Origin: Berkiella sp963829835 | Lineage (GTDB): Bacteria > Pseudomonadota > Gammaproteobacteria > Berkiellales > Berkiellaceae | Reading direction: 5' to 3' | Assembly: GCA_963829835.1 (NCBI GenBank) | Contig: CAWHKC010000004.1 | Span: 620,001-684,000 of the forward strand | Length of the DNA stretch: 64,000 nt | Part shown: piece by piece, positions 52,148 through 61,367 of the stretch | Position numbering within the stretch: the first letter of the stretch is position 1 | Layout of the letters: each line of letters begins with the position of its first letter | Made by a program: the position numbers and the translations under genes | The notes under the pieces: generated by a model | Database searches by the model: none | The model's input: the letters and a program-made list of their open reading frames with translations, nothing else | What the model was told of the DNA's origin: nothing

Positions 52148-53317
52148 CTAAGCTGGTTCAGCTTTAAACGTAAAACTCTTCAAATAGGCAGAAAATTCCT
52201 TCAAGCCAGCAACCCTTGTGGTTTCTGCTTCTTGGCACCATTTTTGGAGTGCTTCTAAGAGATCGCTTTCTTGTAACGTGGTTTGACTCCATAAACTTTG
52301 AAGGCGTTCTTTAAATTGATAGGCTTGCTGAATCGTTTTGTTCTGGGCCAGAAAATCGGCTAAACGTTGTTTAGCAGTAACATCCAGTAAAGAGGTTTCA
52401 CGCACCAATAGGTTTTTCACGCCATCAACATCCGCACCATGCACTTTTTCCTTTTCCCGCATAAATGTCGGCACAAGCACTTCATTGGTATAACGCGCCA
52501 GCACTTGGAAACGATTGGTGATGATAGCCTTCAGTGTTTCCATATCAATTTGGGTTTTACCTGGCAAAAGAGAAGGCTCAGGTGGTCGACGCTTCGCTTT
52601 CGCTAAACCCAATGTTTCTAACACACGGATATAAAACCAAGCCATATCAAATTCCCACCACTTTACAGAAAATTTAGCTGAGGTTGGGTAGGTATGATGA
52701 TTGTTATGAAGTTCTTCACCACCAATGAAAAATCCTATCGGAAACACATTGGTAGCTGCATCAGGACATTCAAAATTGCGATAGCCCCAATAATGACCAA
52801 TACCATTGACGACCCCGGCTGCAAAGAAAGGGATCCAAGCCATTTGTAATGCCCAAATCGTGATCCCTGGGATCCCAAATAAGATTAAATCTGCAACCAG
52901 CATAATGATAATGCCTACCTTGCCATTAGAATAGACGTGCTTTTCTAACCAATCATCAGGCGTACCTTGTCCATAACGAACCATGGTTTCTTTATTAATG
53001 GCTTCTTTACGATATAACTCAGCGCCTTTCCATAACACGGTCGATAAACCCATTATTTGCGGGCTATGTGGATCATCTTCGGTTTCACATTTTGCATGAT
53101 GTTTACGATGAATGGCGGTCCATGCTTTGGTCCCCATGCCTGTGGTTAGCCATAACCAAAATCGAAAAAAGTGGCAAAGAGCAGGATGGAGGTCTAATGC
53201 ACGATGTGCAGAATGACGATGAAGGTAGATGGTGACAGCAGCGATAGTTACCTGAGTCAAACCTAATAAAGCAAGGATATCTCCCCACCAAGGTAAATCG
53301 CACAAGCCATAAAACAT
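52148..53317 (-). CDS. acyl-lipid/acyl-CoA delta-9-type fatty acid desaturase
   Basis: A 389-residue integral membrane di-iron enzyme. The three histidine boxes are visible: HRHSAH near residue 33, HRKHH near 70 and HNNHH near 205. Two pairs of membrane spans lie near residues 10-30, 45-65, 135-155 and 160-180. The sequence matches the DesA type of Pseudomonas aeruginosa, which desaturates fatty acids on phospholipids aerobically. A C-terminal helical extension (about 270-389) is included. I start at the ATG at 53317, nine bases after GGAG; two more Met codons lie upstream. Confidence 0.88.
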   Translation of the reverse strand: MFYGLCDLPWWGDILALLGLTQVTIAAVTIYLHRHSAHRALDLHPALCHFFRFWLWLTTGMGTKAWTAIHRKHHAKCETEDDPHSPQIMGLSTVLWKGAELYRKEAINKETMVRYGQGTPDDWLEKHVYSNGKVGIIIMLVADLILFGIPGITIWALQMAWIPFFAAGVVNGIGHYWGYRNFECPDAATNVFPIGFFIGGEELHNNHHTYPTSAKFSVKWWEFDMAWFYIRVLETLGLAKAKRRPPEPSLLPGKTQIDMETLKAIITNRFQVLARYTNEVLVPTFMREKEKVHGADVDGVKNLLVRETSLLDVTAKQRLADFLAQNKTIQQAYQFKERLQSLWSQTTLQESDLLEALQKWCQEAETTRVAGLKEFSAYLKSFTFKAEPA

Positions 53318-53466
53318 AATCATTCGCTCCAAAGTTAGGTGGATATACAACCCACCGGATGTGGCATATGTTATTCCATAGACTTATATTATACCGCTTA
53401 TTGCCTATTTTAGGCACTAAAAGTATACAATGAAATATAATTATTCATCATGAGAGCAGGGATAGC

Positions 53467-54168
53467 GTGCAACTCATTGATATTCAGTACAAGATGGGGG
53501 CATTTCCGCTTTTTCAAAGCCTAAATGCTACCTTTCATTCTGGCATTATCGGCATTATTGGTGCAAATGGCTCTGGTAAGTCCACTTTATTATTAATTCT
53601 CAGCGGGCTCTGTAAGCCAGATGCGGGTCAAATCCTCTTTGAAGCTCGAGATATCTATGCCTACCCATCGAGCTGGAAAACAAAGGTAGGCTACGTACCA
53701 GCCACTCCTCATCTTTATCCTTTTCTGACCATTGAAGAAAATATTTATTTTGCAGCAGCTTTACGAAAGATATCAAAAGAAACTTTTCAAGTTGGCTTAC
53801 AAAAAGTATTGGCGCAATGTTTGCTGCAAGGCTATGAAAAAGTTCTCTTTGGCAAATGCTCACAGGGCATCAAAAAACGTGCAATGTTGGCAGTGGCGCT
53901 CATCCATCAACCCCAAATACTTATCCTCGATGAACCCTGTGCAGAACTTGATCCCTTACTACGTCTTCAGATCTGGCTACTCTTGCAACAATTAAGAAGT
54001 GAAGGGAAAACAATAATCTTCTCTAGCCATCATCCAGAAGAAATAAGCGCATTTTGTTGCCAACGTTATCAATTACAACAAGGGAAATTAAAGCTCATCT
54101 CTAAACAAGAAAGATTAACAGACAAATCACAAGAAGCTAAAGCATGCGCAACTCTATTGGTCGATTAG
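53467..54168 (+). CDS. ABC transporter ATP-binding protein, GldA/NosF type
   Basis: A 233-residue ATPase: Walker A GANGSGKST near residue 37, Q-loop-like GYVPATPHLYPFLTIEEN, an unusual signature KCSQGIKKRAML instead of LSGGQ, Walker B ILILDEPCAELDP and H-loop SSHH. The start is GTG at 53467, after AGGGATAGC. It overlaps the permease gene by 25 bases. The three-gene order ATPase-permease-GldG-like protein is that of the Gld-type ABC exporter. Confidence 0.85.
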   Translation: MQLIDIQYKMGAFPLFQSLNATFHSGIIGIIGANGSGKSTLLLILSGLCKPDAGQILFEARDIYAYPSSWKTKVGYVPATPHLYPFLTIEENIYFAAALRKISKETFQVGLQKVLAQCLLQGYEKVLFGKCSQGIKKRAMLAVALIHQPQILILDEPCAELDPLLRLQIWLLLQQLRSEGKTIIFSSHHPEEISAFCCQRYQLQQGKLKLISKQERLTDKSQEAKACATLLVD

Positions 54169-54899
54169 AACTCTATAAAATCTTTCGCCATCCTATGACG
54201 TGGGGTCTATTGAGTTTAAGCCTTTGTTTGCTTTCATTAGTGTTTTATCGATTATGCGTTGATTATTTGCATTTAGCCCACCGGGCGCTACAGCAGCGTG
54301 ATATTTACCCAAGCCTCTCAATTGATGTGATTAAACCATTATGCAGCTGGTCAATCGTTGTTTTGGCAATTATCTTTCCTTTGTTCACCACCAATGCGTT
54401 TAGTCAAGAATATCGACACAATACTTTTACGTTATGGGCCATGAGCCCTCTGCCAGCAAGGTCTATAGTCTATGCTAAAACAAAAAGTCTGTTATTTATT
54501 TTGATAGTCATACTAAGCTTTTTAGCATTGCTCATTGCAACTCTTAGTTTTGACGCGCCACTTTCTTATAAAATGATAGCGTCTCAGCTGCTTGGCGTGG
54601 CTCTCATAGGTTGTTGCTTTTTGAGTTTTGGTATATTTATTTCAAGTATTATTCCCAATCCCCTATTTGCTATGGGCATAACTTTTTTAGGAAACTTGGG
54701 GTGGATGCTGCTTGAATGGATAAATCCTTTTCCTGCAACCTGGACCCTTGCCAAAGAATTATCGCTACTTGGCCATTGCTACCATTTTTTGAATGGGGTC
54801 CTTTATAGTCCCGATATCGTTTATTACCTTATCTTCACAGGATTTTGGTTAATGCTTGCAACCAAAATGGTTAACCATAAAATGACAAGATATCTATGA
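54144..54899 (+). CDS. ABC transporter permease, GldF/NosY type
   Basis: A 251-residue ABC-2 permease with six spans (about residues 18-40, 65-85, 110-140, 145-170, 175-195, 225-243) and a short conserved loop, FSQEYRHNTFTLWAMSP, near residue 90, typical of this class. It overlaps the ATPase gene and ends in an ATGA overlap with the following gene. The substrate is unknown. Confidence 0.83.
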   Translation: MRNSIGRLELYKIFRHPMTWGLLSLSLCLLSLVFYRLCVDYLHLAHRALQQRDIYPSLSIDVIKPLCSWSIVVLAIIFPLFTTNAFSQEYRHNTFTLWAMSPLPARSIVYAKTKSLLFILIVILSFLALLIATLSFDAPLSYKMIASQLLGVALIGCCFLSFGIFISSIIPNPLFAMGITFLGNLGWMLLEWINPFPATWTLAKELSLLGHCYHFLNGVLYSPDIVYYLIFTGFWLMLATKMVNHKMTRYL

Positions 54900-56230
54900 T
54901 GAAAAATCTTAAGAAAATCACTTCTGACATGCTGAAAGTATTTATCTTACTTATCTTATCAGCAGGCGTATATAGTGTTGCTTTAAAATACCCCTTGACT
55001 AAAGAAATGTCATCTTATCAATTGTCAGAAACGACCCAAACATTATTAAAACAATTTCATCAACCTCTTGAAATCACCTTATATAGTCAAGACAGTGATA
55101 CCCATCATTTGGTGAATATGCTTGTTGAACGCTATCAACGGTTGCAACCTCAAATACACTTCCAATGGCATCATCAAACACTGAATCAACCACCGTTACC
55201 GCAACATGCCCTTATCATTCAATTTGAGAACGTCAAAGAAATCATCGATCTTGATAAAGTAACCATCAATGAAAACCAACTGACGAATGCTCTTTTTAAA
55301 TGTCAACGCAAACCAAATCAGTGGGTTGTCTTTTTACAAGGTCATAATGAACCTTCACCATTTGGTACTAAAAATAATGATTTTAGTTTATTTCGTTTAA
55401 GTCTTGAAAACCAAGGATTAAAAATCCAACGCCTAAATCTTTCTCAAACACCCATCATTCCAGACAATACTCAAGTGCTGATAATAGCTTCCCCTCAATC
55501 GTCTTTATTACCAACAGAAGAAGCCCTTATTACAGAGTATGTTGCCAAAGGAAAAGATCTCTTATGGCTAAGTGACCCTGCTTCTTACACGATGCCTTTA
55601 TTAAGCCAACATTTAGGTATTTTTCCATTGCCAGGTACCATTCATGATTGGCATGGTCAAAAATTGGGAACACCACATCCTGCCATTACGATAATTGATA
55701 AATATCCAAGTATTCCTTTTGATGCACCCAATACGCTCACCGCTTTTCCTTGGGCACGCGCATTAGAGCAAAAAAAGAGAACAGATTTTATAATGCAACC
55801 TTTATTGATTACACATAATGCAACATGGACGCAAACAGAGACTTTCCATAAATCTCCTTCTGAGCAATCACTGGAATTACCGGGGCCTCTCTTACTAGGT
55901 GTCAGTCTCACAAGAATGTTTCAAGATAACCAGCAACGAGTTGTCGTTATTGGTAATAGTCGCTTTTTAAGTAATGGTGCAATTGAAAATTATGGTAATC
56001 TTGCCCTTGGACTTAATCTTATTAATTGGTTAAGCCATGATGATGCGCTCTTGCATATATCACAACCTGTTGCCAAAGATACCATGCTGCATATTCATGC
56101 CATTGCCGCTATCGCTATACAATATGGCTATCCAATACTTGGCATTTTCCTGTTTATTTTTTCAATGATTTTTACTTATTCGCGAGTTAAAAGAAGCCAA
56201 CGTATCGCATCGAAACTTTCCCTGACTTAG
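54896..56230 (+). CDS. GldG-like ABC auxiliary protein
   Basis: A 444-residue protein with an N-terminal span (residues 13-32), a large extracytoplasmic domain and a C-terminal span (about 405-430). The domain follows the GldG/ABC_transp_aux pattern: YQLSETTQTLLKQFHQPLEITLY, WVVFLQGHNEPSPFG, VLIIASPQSSLLPTEEALI, KDLLWLSDPASY, VVVIGNSRFLSNG and LALGLNLINWLSHDD. It is co-translated with the permease. Outside Bacteroidetes these systems do not imply gliding, and their cargo is not known. Confidence 0.8.
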   Translation: MMKNLKKITSDMLKVFILLILSAGVYSVALKYPLTKEMSSYQLSETTQTLLKQFHQPLEITLYSQDSDTHHLVNMLVERYQRLQPQIHFQWHHQTLNQPPLPQHALIIQFENVKEIIDLDKVTINENQLTNALFKCQRKPNQWVVFLQGHNEPSPFGTKNNDFSLFRLSLENQGLKIQRLNLSQTPIIPDNTQVLIIASPQSSLLPTEEALITEYVAKGKDLLWLSDPASYTMPLLSQHLGIFPLPGTIHDWHGQKLGTPHPAITIIDKYPSIPFDAPNTLTAFPWARALEQKKRTDFIMQPLLITHNATWTQTETFHKSPSEQSLELPGPLLLGVSLTRMFQDNQQRVVVIGNSRFLSNGAIENYGNLALGLNLINWLSHDDALLHISQPVAKDTMLHIHAIAAIAIQYGYPILGIFLFIFSMIFTYSRVKRSQRIASKLSLT

Positions 56231-56285
56231 GGTTATCCTTCTAACGCCGATATTATATAGAGAGTGCTCTTATGTTGGATTCGCA

Positions 56286-57113
56286 ATGGATAAAACCACC
56301 GTCCCTAAGCATATTGCCATGATCATACTCCTTGTAATCTTAGCGATCACAGTTGGTGGCTATGCACTTTTTTACCAATCGCAAAAGAAAATTGTTCAAA
56401 AAGACAGGGAATATGAAATACTCAAAGAAAAAGCAATGCATGCTGAAGAAAATTACAATGATTTAAAGAAAAAATTTGATGGGGCAACGACACAATTAAC
56501 CCAGGTAAATAAAGACTATGAAGTGCTTTTGCAAAAGCATCAGGAATGTAAAGAAAAACAAGAAGAACTACAAACAAAGAGTGATGAACTACAACAAACA
56601 AATGATAAACTTAAAAAAGCACTTGTCGATGCTCAAACTAAACTTGGCATAACCCCTGATGCTTCACTAACTGAAAACCCAAACGCCCATCCCATTTCGC
56701 TCTTGAATAAGAAAGAACAAGCATCATCCGCAAAAGCGAATGATGAAAATCAATCAGACATTGTCTCCAAAAGTGTCAATTGTCCTGCTTCAAATATTGT
56801 CACAAAAAATGCCTCCACAGGTACCTGGGAAGACAACAATATTATGTGGTGGGTTGATTTTACCAGCCGTCCCTTATTCGAAAATGAAAGCGTTAAAAAT
56901 ATTTTTAAAATACTTTTTGACGGCCAAACGATAGCCTGTTATTACGCTCTAGGAACAGATGGCGTCAATTCTTGGGTCGTTGTTAAAGGTGAAAATAAAA
57001 ATAAGAAAGCTTTTAATCTAAGTGAAAAAGGCTGGACGCTATGTCCAACCGATGAGTGCAAATCCCTTTGTGAGAAAGAGTCCTTAAGCGACTGCACTTT
57101 TAGTCCTCAGTAA
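56286..57113 (+). CDS. membrane-anchored coiled-coil protein of unknown function
   Basis: A 275-residue protein. A short cytoplasmic tail and one span (residues 10-29) are followed by a coiled coil of about 80 residues (35-115; QKDREYEILKEKAMHAEENY onward). A linker and a C-terminal domain (about 160-275) carry six cysteines (NCPASN, IACYYA, LCPTDECKSLCEK, SDCTF), which suits disulphides in the periplasm. I do not recognise the family. It lies 55 bases after the GldG-like gene and may be part of the same unit. Confidence 0.55.
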   Translation: MDKTTVPKHIAMIILLVILAITVGGYALFYQSQKKIVQKDREYEILKEKAMHAEENYNDLKKKFDGATTQLTQVNKDYEVLLQKHQECKEKQEELQTKSDELQQTNDKLKKALVDAQTKLGITPDASLTENPNAHPISLLNKKEQASSAKANDENQSDIVSKSVNCPASNIVTKNASTGTWEDNNIMWWVDFTSRPLFENESVKNIFKILFDGQTIACYYALGTDGVNSWVVVKGENKNKKAFNLSEKGWTLCPTDECKSLCEKESLSDCTFSPQ

Positions 57114-57147
57114 TTTTTTGCTTATTTATCGAACACAAGGTAAAATC

Positions 57148-57170
57148 GTTCTTTTTTATGATAAAAGAAC
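57148..57170 (+). promoter_or_regulatory. hairpin just upstream of rlmI
   Basis: GTTCTTTT pairs with AAAAGAAC around a seven-base loop and ends six bases before the rlmI ATG, where no Shine-Dalgarno sequence is visible. It could be a weak terminator or affect translation. Confidence 0.35.
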
Positions 57171-57176
57171 CAAAAA

Positions 57177-58349
57177 ATGGAATGCCTCCCTATTAAATCT
57201 TCCTGGATTGAACGAATTCGCAAAGGCTACCCATGGGTATATACACATGCCCTAGCCGCAAACAAAGCGGTAGTGCAGCCAGGAGATTTAGTTTATCTCG
57301 GTGATGGCAAAAAGAAGCCATTTGCACTGGGTTATTATAACTCTCAAAGTAAAATAGCATGTCGGGTATTAACTCTAGATTGGAAGCTCAAAATCAATAC
57401 TGAGTTCTTTTTTAATCAATTCTCAAAAGCCCTTCAATTGCGTGAAAAAAGATTTAGCATACCCTATTATCGGCTTGTGCATGCCGAAGGTGATAATTTG
57501 CCAGGATTAGTGATTGATCGCTTTGGCGATACCCTTGTTTGTCAAACAAGCACTGCTGGCATGGAAAAACTAAAAAACTATTGGCTACCAGCTCTTCAAA
57601 AACTTTTAAACCCTACCAGAATTATTTTTCGAGATGATATTGCAAGTAGACTAAAAGAAGGCCTAACCACCAGTATCAGTGCGCCTCTTGGAGAACTAGA
57701 GCCTCATATTAACATTCTCGAGAATGGCAACACTTTCTTTGCAAACCCAATGGATGGGCAAAAAACCGGTTGGTATTACGATCATCGTGCCAATAGAGAA
57801 TGGATGTCGAAATTTTGCAAAAATAAAACCGTGCTTGATCTGTATTCTTATAGTGGTGGTTTTGGTATTGCGGCAGCGAAAGCCGGTGCTAAATCAGTTA
57901 AATTGGTCGATAGCTCACAACTTGCTCTATCACTTGCCACCATGGCAGCCAATGAAAATCAAGTTTTAGGAACCTGTGAATTTATCAAAGAAAGCGTATT
58001 TGATTTGCTACCTGAACTGCAAAGCCAAGAACAAATATTTGATATCGTGATTGCTGATCCGCCTGCTTTTGTTAAACAAGCACAACACAAAGGATCTGGA
58101 TTGCGCGGTTATCAAAAGCTCGCCAAACAATGTTCTCAATTAGTTGCTCCAAATGGGCTGCTATTTATGGCTTCTTGTTCTCATCATGCTCAAACCCAAG
58201 AATTTCGCCAAGCCATCGAAACAGGGATCACAAAAGGCGGTCGAACTTTTAAGTTTATTCGCAAAGGTGGAGCGGACAAAGATCATCCCATTCATCCACT
58301 ACTACCCGAAAATCACTATTTAAAAGCGCTGCTATATCAACTAGACTAA
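57177..58349 (+). CDS. rlmI: 23S rRNA m5C1962 methyltransferase RlmI-like
   Basis: A 390-residue class I SAM-dependent methyltransferase with an N-terminal PUA domain (1-75; RIRKGYPWVYTHAL). The central region reads LVHAEGDNLPGLVIDRFGD, and the Rossmann domain has DGQKTGWYYDHRANR, VLDLYSYSGGFGIAAAKAGA near residue 220 and catalytic IADPPAFVK. This set is typical of RlmI. It modifies a cytosine of 23S rRNA. Ribosome-site evidence for the start is weak. Confidence 0.85.
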   Translation: MECLPIKSSWIERIRKGYPWVYTHALAANKAVVQPGDLVYLGDGKKKPFALGYYNSQSKIACRVLTLDWKLKINTEFFFNQFSKALQLREKRFSIPYYRLVHAEGDNLPGLVIDRFGDTLVCQTSTAGMEKLKNYWLPALQKLLNPTRIIFRDDIASRLKEGLTTSISAPLGELEPHINILENGNTFFANPMDGQKTGWYYDHRANREWMSKFCKNKTVLDLYSYSGGFGIAAAKAGAKSVKLVDSSQLALSLATMAANENQVLGTCEFIKESVFDLLPELQSQEQIFDIVIADPPAFVKQAQHKGSGLRGYQKLAKQCSQLVAPNGLLFMASCSHHAQTQEFRQAIETGITKGGRTFKFIRKGGADKDHPIHPLLPENHYLKALLYQLD

Positions 58350-58357
58350 GGTAATAA

Positions 58358-58418
58358 CCATTTCACAAATGTGGTGAAATGGAATAATTTCATAAGTTCG
58401 CTAACGAACATAAGAAAT
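58358..58418 (+). promoter_or_regulatory. double-hairpin leader of the hyf-like operon
   Basis: Hairpin 1: CCATTTCAC (58358-58366) pairs with GTGAAATGG (58374-58382). Hairpin 2: ATTTCATAAGTTCG (58387-58400) pairs 12 of 14 with 58405-58418, loop CTAA, and its 3' arm takes in the first two bases of the hyfB ATG. No Shine-Dalgarno is visible. Hairpin 1 could also end rlmI transcription. Confidence 0.5.
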
Positions 58419-60429
58419 GATGCAAAACCTAAATGACTATGGAATTGTCACGTCAATCTTGATATGGCTAGGTGCCTCTTTCTTGCCATTTCTCTTTCCA
58501 TGGATAAAAAGAACGGCCATTTTTTTCATACCGACTTTTATCGCCAGTATTTTCATTATTTATTTTTCTTTTATGTCATTGGCCCAAGAAAGTGTCCATA
58601 CTTTTATTCTACCCCTTGGGCTTCCAGACTTTCCTTTCTTGTGCCGCATTGATGGACTATCTTGCTTTTTTTTAATTATTCTTGGCTTATGTTCGGCTGG
58701 TGTATCTTTACATGCTTCATCTTATTTTAGAGATATTCAGGGTTCAGCTTTTCGATCGTTGTTTATTTTCTACCATTTATTTTTAGTTGGAATAGCTTGT
58801 GTTTTTATTTCAAATGATGGCTATAGCTTTTTAATCGCTTGGGAGTTGATGGCACTAACCTCTTATTTTCTCGTGACTGTTAATCATCAGTCTGAAGAAT
58901 CAAAAAAGGCCGGCTATATTTATCTTTTGTCTTCTCATATTGGCGCCGCGGCTCTTCTACTGTCACTTGGCATTATGCAAAATGGGGCGGGGAATTTTTC
59001 GTTTGATATCTTAAGACTTGTAACACTCTCTTCAAATTGGAAAGTCATCGCTTTGCTTTTGGCTTTTTTGGGGTTTGCTTTTAAAGCAGGCCTTGTGCCA
59101 TTTCATGTCTGGCTGCCAGAAGCACATCCTGCCGCCCCATCACCGATTTCAGCCATTATGAGCGGCGTGATGGTTAAAACAGCTATATATGGATTTATAC
59201 GATTTTCATTTGACCTTCTCGGCGGACATTTTCCTTCTTCCCTGGGGTTGGGACTTATTGTTATTGGATTGCTTTCAGCCTTTTATGGGGTGATTTACGC
59301 CATCGTTCAAACCGATATGAAACGTCTTTTAGCTTTTTCTACGATAGAAAATATGGGATTAATCTTCGCGATCACAGGCTTAAGTTTGACATTTTATTCA
59401 ATGAATAAAATAGAACTCACTGCTCTTGCACTTATTGCCGTGTTATACCACTGCTTGAGTCACGCCTTTTTTAAAACCTTATTATTTCTCTCAACAGGAA
59501 ATGTATTGCATGCCACCGGCGAGCGTAACTTAGGGAAACTGGGAGGATTGATCCGATTTATGCCTTGGGTAGCTATGCTTAGTCTTATTGGCGCTATCAG
59601 TATGGCAGGATTACCACCGCTTAATGGTTTTGCATCCGAATGGTTAATGATCCAATCATTTTTGGCCTTTGCCGAGCTTCCTGAAAGCTATTTAACGCTT
59701 GTGCTTCCACTTTGCGCAGCATTGTTCATCTTAGTCGTTGGATTAGCTGGTTTTATGTCTGTTAAGTTTTTTGGTGTGATCTTCTTAGGTCAACCACGCG
59801 AAAAGAAATTAAGCCAAGCAAAAGATGCATTGTTGCTAGAAAAAATTGCCCTTACCTATTTTGCAATTTCTTGCCTCATTCTTGGCATTTTCCCCGCTTT
59901 ATTCATCTCCTACTTAAAGCCTATAGTAGGTCAAGTTTTAAATTTCAAAGGGACACTTACGATTTTCCCACATGAAATACTCAACTTAACCCCTATTTCA
60001 CAAGCAAAAGCAAGTTATAATCCATTGTTATACCTCATATTTATTCTTGGACTTACTTTCTTAACGGTGGCCTTGATAGGATTTTTCTATCATCGAAATA
60101 TTCGCCGCACTGATCCTTGGGTTTGTGGTCTGGAAAAGTTAAAACCCCGTATGCAAGATACTGCTGAAGGCTTTGGACAACCTTTAAAAAATATTTTCGG
60201 ATGGATCATGATGATCTCGCGAAACCATCTTGACGCACATGGAAACTTAGTGCGATATACATCCGTTGTTCATGATTTATTTTGGATAAAACTATATATC
60301 CCCATCGCCAATGCGGTGCAACGCTGTTCTATTATCCTCGCCAAAATTCAACAAGGTAAAATCAATGTTTATTTAACTTATAGTGTCACCACACTCATTA
60401 TTTTATTGGTAATACTGCGATGGGAATAA
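58417..60429 (+). CDS. hyfB: hydrogenase-4 subunit B-like proton-pumping membrane protein
   Basis: A 670-residue protein with about 14-16 spans of the NuoL/NuoM/Mrp antiporter family. Key features: the antiporter motif AWELMALTSYFLVTVNHQSE near residue 142, the Lys/His channel region GFAFKAGLVPFHVWLPEAHP near 218, ISAIMSGVMVKTAIYG, and HALSHAFFKTLLFLSTGNVL-type segments. The long C-terminal part (DPWVCGLEKLKPRMQDTAEG) is typical of HyfB/HycC. It should form part of the ion-translocating arm of a group 4 hydrogenase-like complex. It overlaps hyfC by ten bases. Confidence 0.85.
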   Translation: MMQNLNDYGIVTSILIWLGASFLPFLFPWIKRTAIFFIPTFIASIFIIYFSFMSLAQESVHTFILPLGLPDFPFLCRIDGLSCFFLIILGLCSAGVSLHASSYFRDIQGSAFRSLFIFYHLFLVGIACVFISNDGYSFLIAWELMALTSYFLVTVNHQSEESKKAGYIYLLSSHIGAAALLLSLGIMQNGAGNFSFDILRLVTLSSNWKVIALLLAFLGFAFKAGLVPFHVWLPEAHPAAPSPISAIMSGVMVKTAIYGFIRFSFDLLGGHFPSSLGLGLIVIGLLSAFYGVIYAIVQTDMKRLLAFSTIENMGLIFAITGLSLTFYSMNKIELTALALIAVLYHCLSHAFFKTLLFLSTGNVLHATGERNLGKLGGLIRFMPWVAMLSLIGAISMAGLPPLNGFASEWLMIQSFLAFAELPESYLTLVLPLCAALFILVVGLAGFMSVKFFGVIFLGQPREKKLSQAKDALLLEKIALTYFAISCLILGIFPALFISYLKPIVGQVLNFKGTLTIFPHEILNLTPISQAKASYNPLLYLIFILGLTFLTVALIGFFYHRNIRRTDPWVCGLEKLKPRMQDTAEGFGQPLKNIFGWIMMISRNHLDAHGNLVRYTSVVHDLFWIKLYIPIANAVQRCSIILAKIQQGKINVYLTYSVTTLIILLVILRWE

Positions 60430-61367
60430 GCTTAATTGTTATACAAGCATTATTTGTATTAGCCGTATCTCCGCTAATTGTTGGGTGGTTAAATAATTGC
60501 CGGGCCTGGTTACAAAATAAAAGTGCGCCCGGTATTTTGCAGCCCTACAGAAATTTAAGAAAGCTATTTCAAAAAGAAGGGCTGATGGCTCACCATGCTT
60601 CAGTCATCTACCGCGTAGCACCCTATATTCGGATGGGGTGTATGGTTTTTGCTGCTATGGTGATACCCATTTTCTCGATTAAGTTTCCCTTTTCAAACGC
60701 AGCGGATCTCATTGCCTTGGTTGGGCTCTTTGGTTTTTCAAGATTTTTTCTGGCACTTGCGGGGATGGATATAGGGACCGCGTTTGGCGATCTGGGCTCA
60801 AGAAGAGAAATGTTTGTTTCTTTCCTTGGAGAGCCTTGCTTGCTCATGATATTTTTTGGCGTTTCGCTACTTGCTAACTCAACCTCTTTAGTTACTGTCT
60901 CAACGTTTCTTATTACTCATCCGATGCAAATCTATCCAAGTCTCATCTTCATGTTTATTGCTTTCCTCATCGTTATGCTTGCGGAAAACTCTCGCTTTCC
61001 TGTAGATAATCCATCAACGCATCTTGAACTGACAATGTTGCACGAAGCAATGATATTGGAATATTCAGGTCGTCATTTAGCACTCATACTTTGGTCAAGT
61101 GATATCAAATTTGTGCTCTACAGTTTAATTGGGATCTCCCTATTTGTTCCCTGGGGAATACCTGTGGTGATTACCCCATTAAGTTTTATCATTGGGATAA
61201 TCCTGTGTGGATTAAAATTGACATTAGGCGCCACATTATTGGCATTCCTTGAGATCACGTTAGCCAAGCTAAGAATATTTAGAGTTCCTGAATTTCTATC
61301 GATAGGATTTTTATTAGCCGTCTTAGGTATCCTTGTTCATTTATTATTTACAGGGAGAATTTCATAA
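60420..61367 (+). CDS. hyfC: hydrogenase-4 subunit C-like (NuoH family) membrane protein
   Basis: A 315-residue protein with about eight spans. It has PGILQPYRNLRKLFQKEGLM near residue 40 and the NuoH-type loop AENSRFPVDNPSTHLELTML near residue 189, the interface to the peripheral arm. The order hyfB-hyfC-hyfE-hyfF-hyfG with tight or overlapping junctions (1-14 bases) marks one operon. Confidence 0.88.
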   Translation: MGISLIVIQALFVLAVSPLIVGWLNNCRAWLQNKSAPGILQPYRNLRKLFQKEGLMAHHASVIYRVAPYIRMGCMVFAAMVIPIFSIKFPFSNAADLIALVGLFGFSRFFLALAGMDIGTAFGDLGSRREMFVSFLGEPCLLMIFFGVSLLANSTSLVTVSTFLITHPMQIYPSLIFMFIAFLIVMLAENSRFPVDNPSTHLELTMLHEAMILEYSGRHLALILWSSDIKFVLYSLIGISLFVPWGIPVVITPLSFIIGIILCGLKLTLGATLLAFLEITLAKLRIFRVPEFLSIGFLLAVLGILVHLLFTGRIS

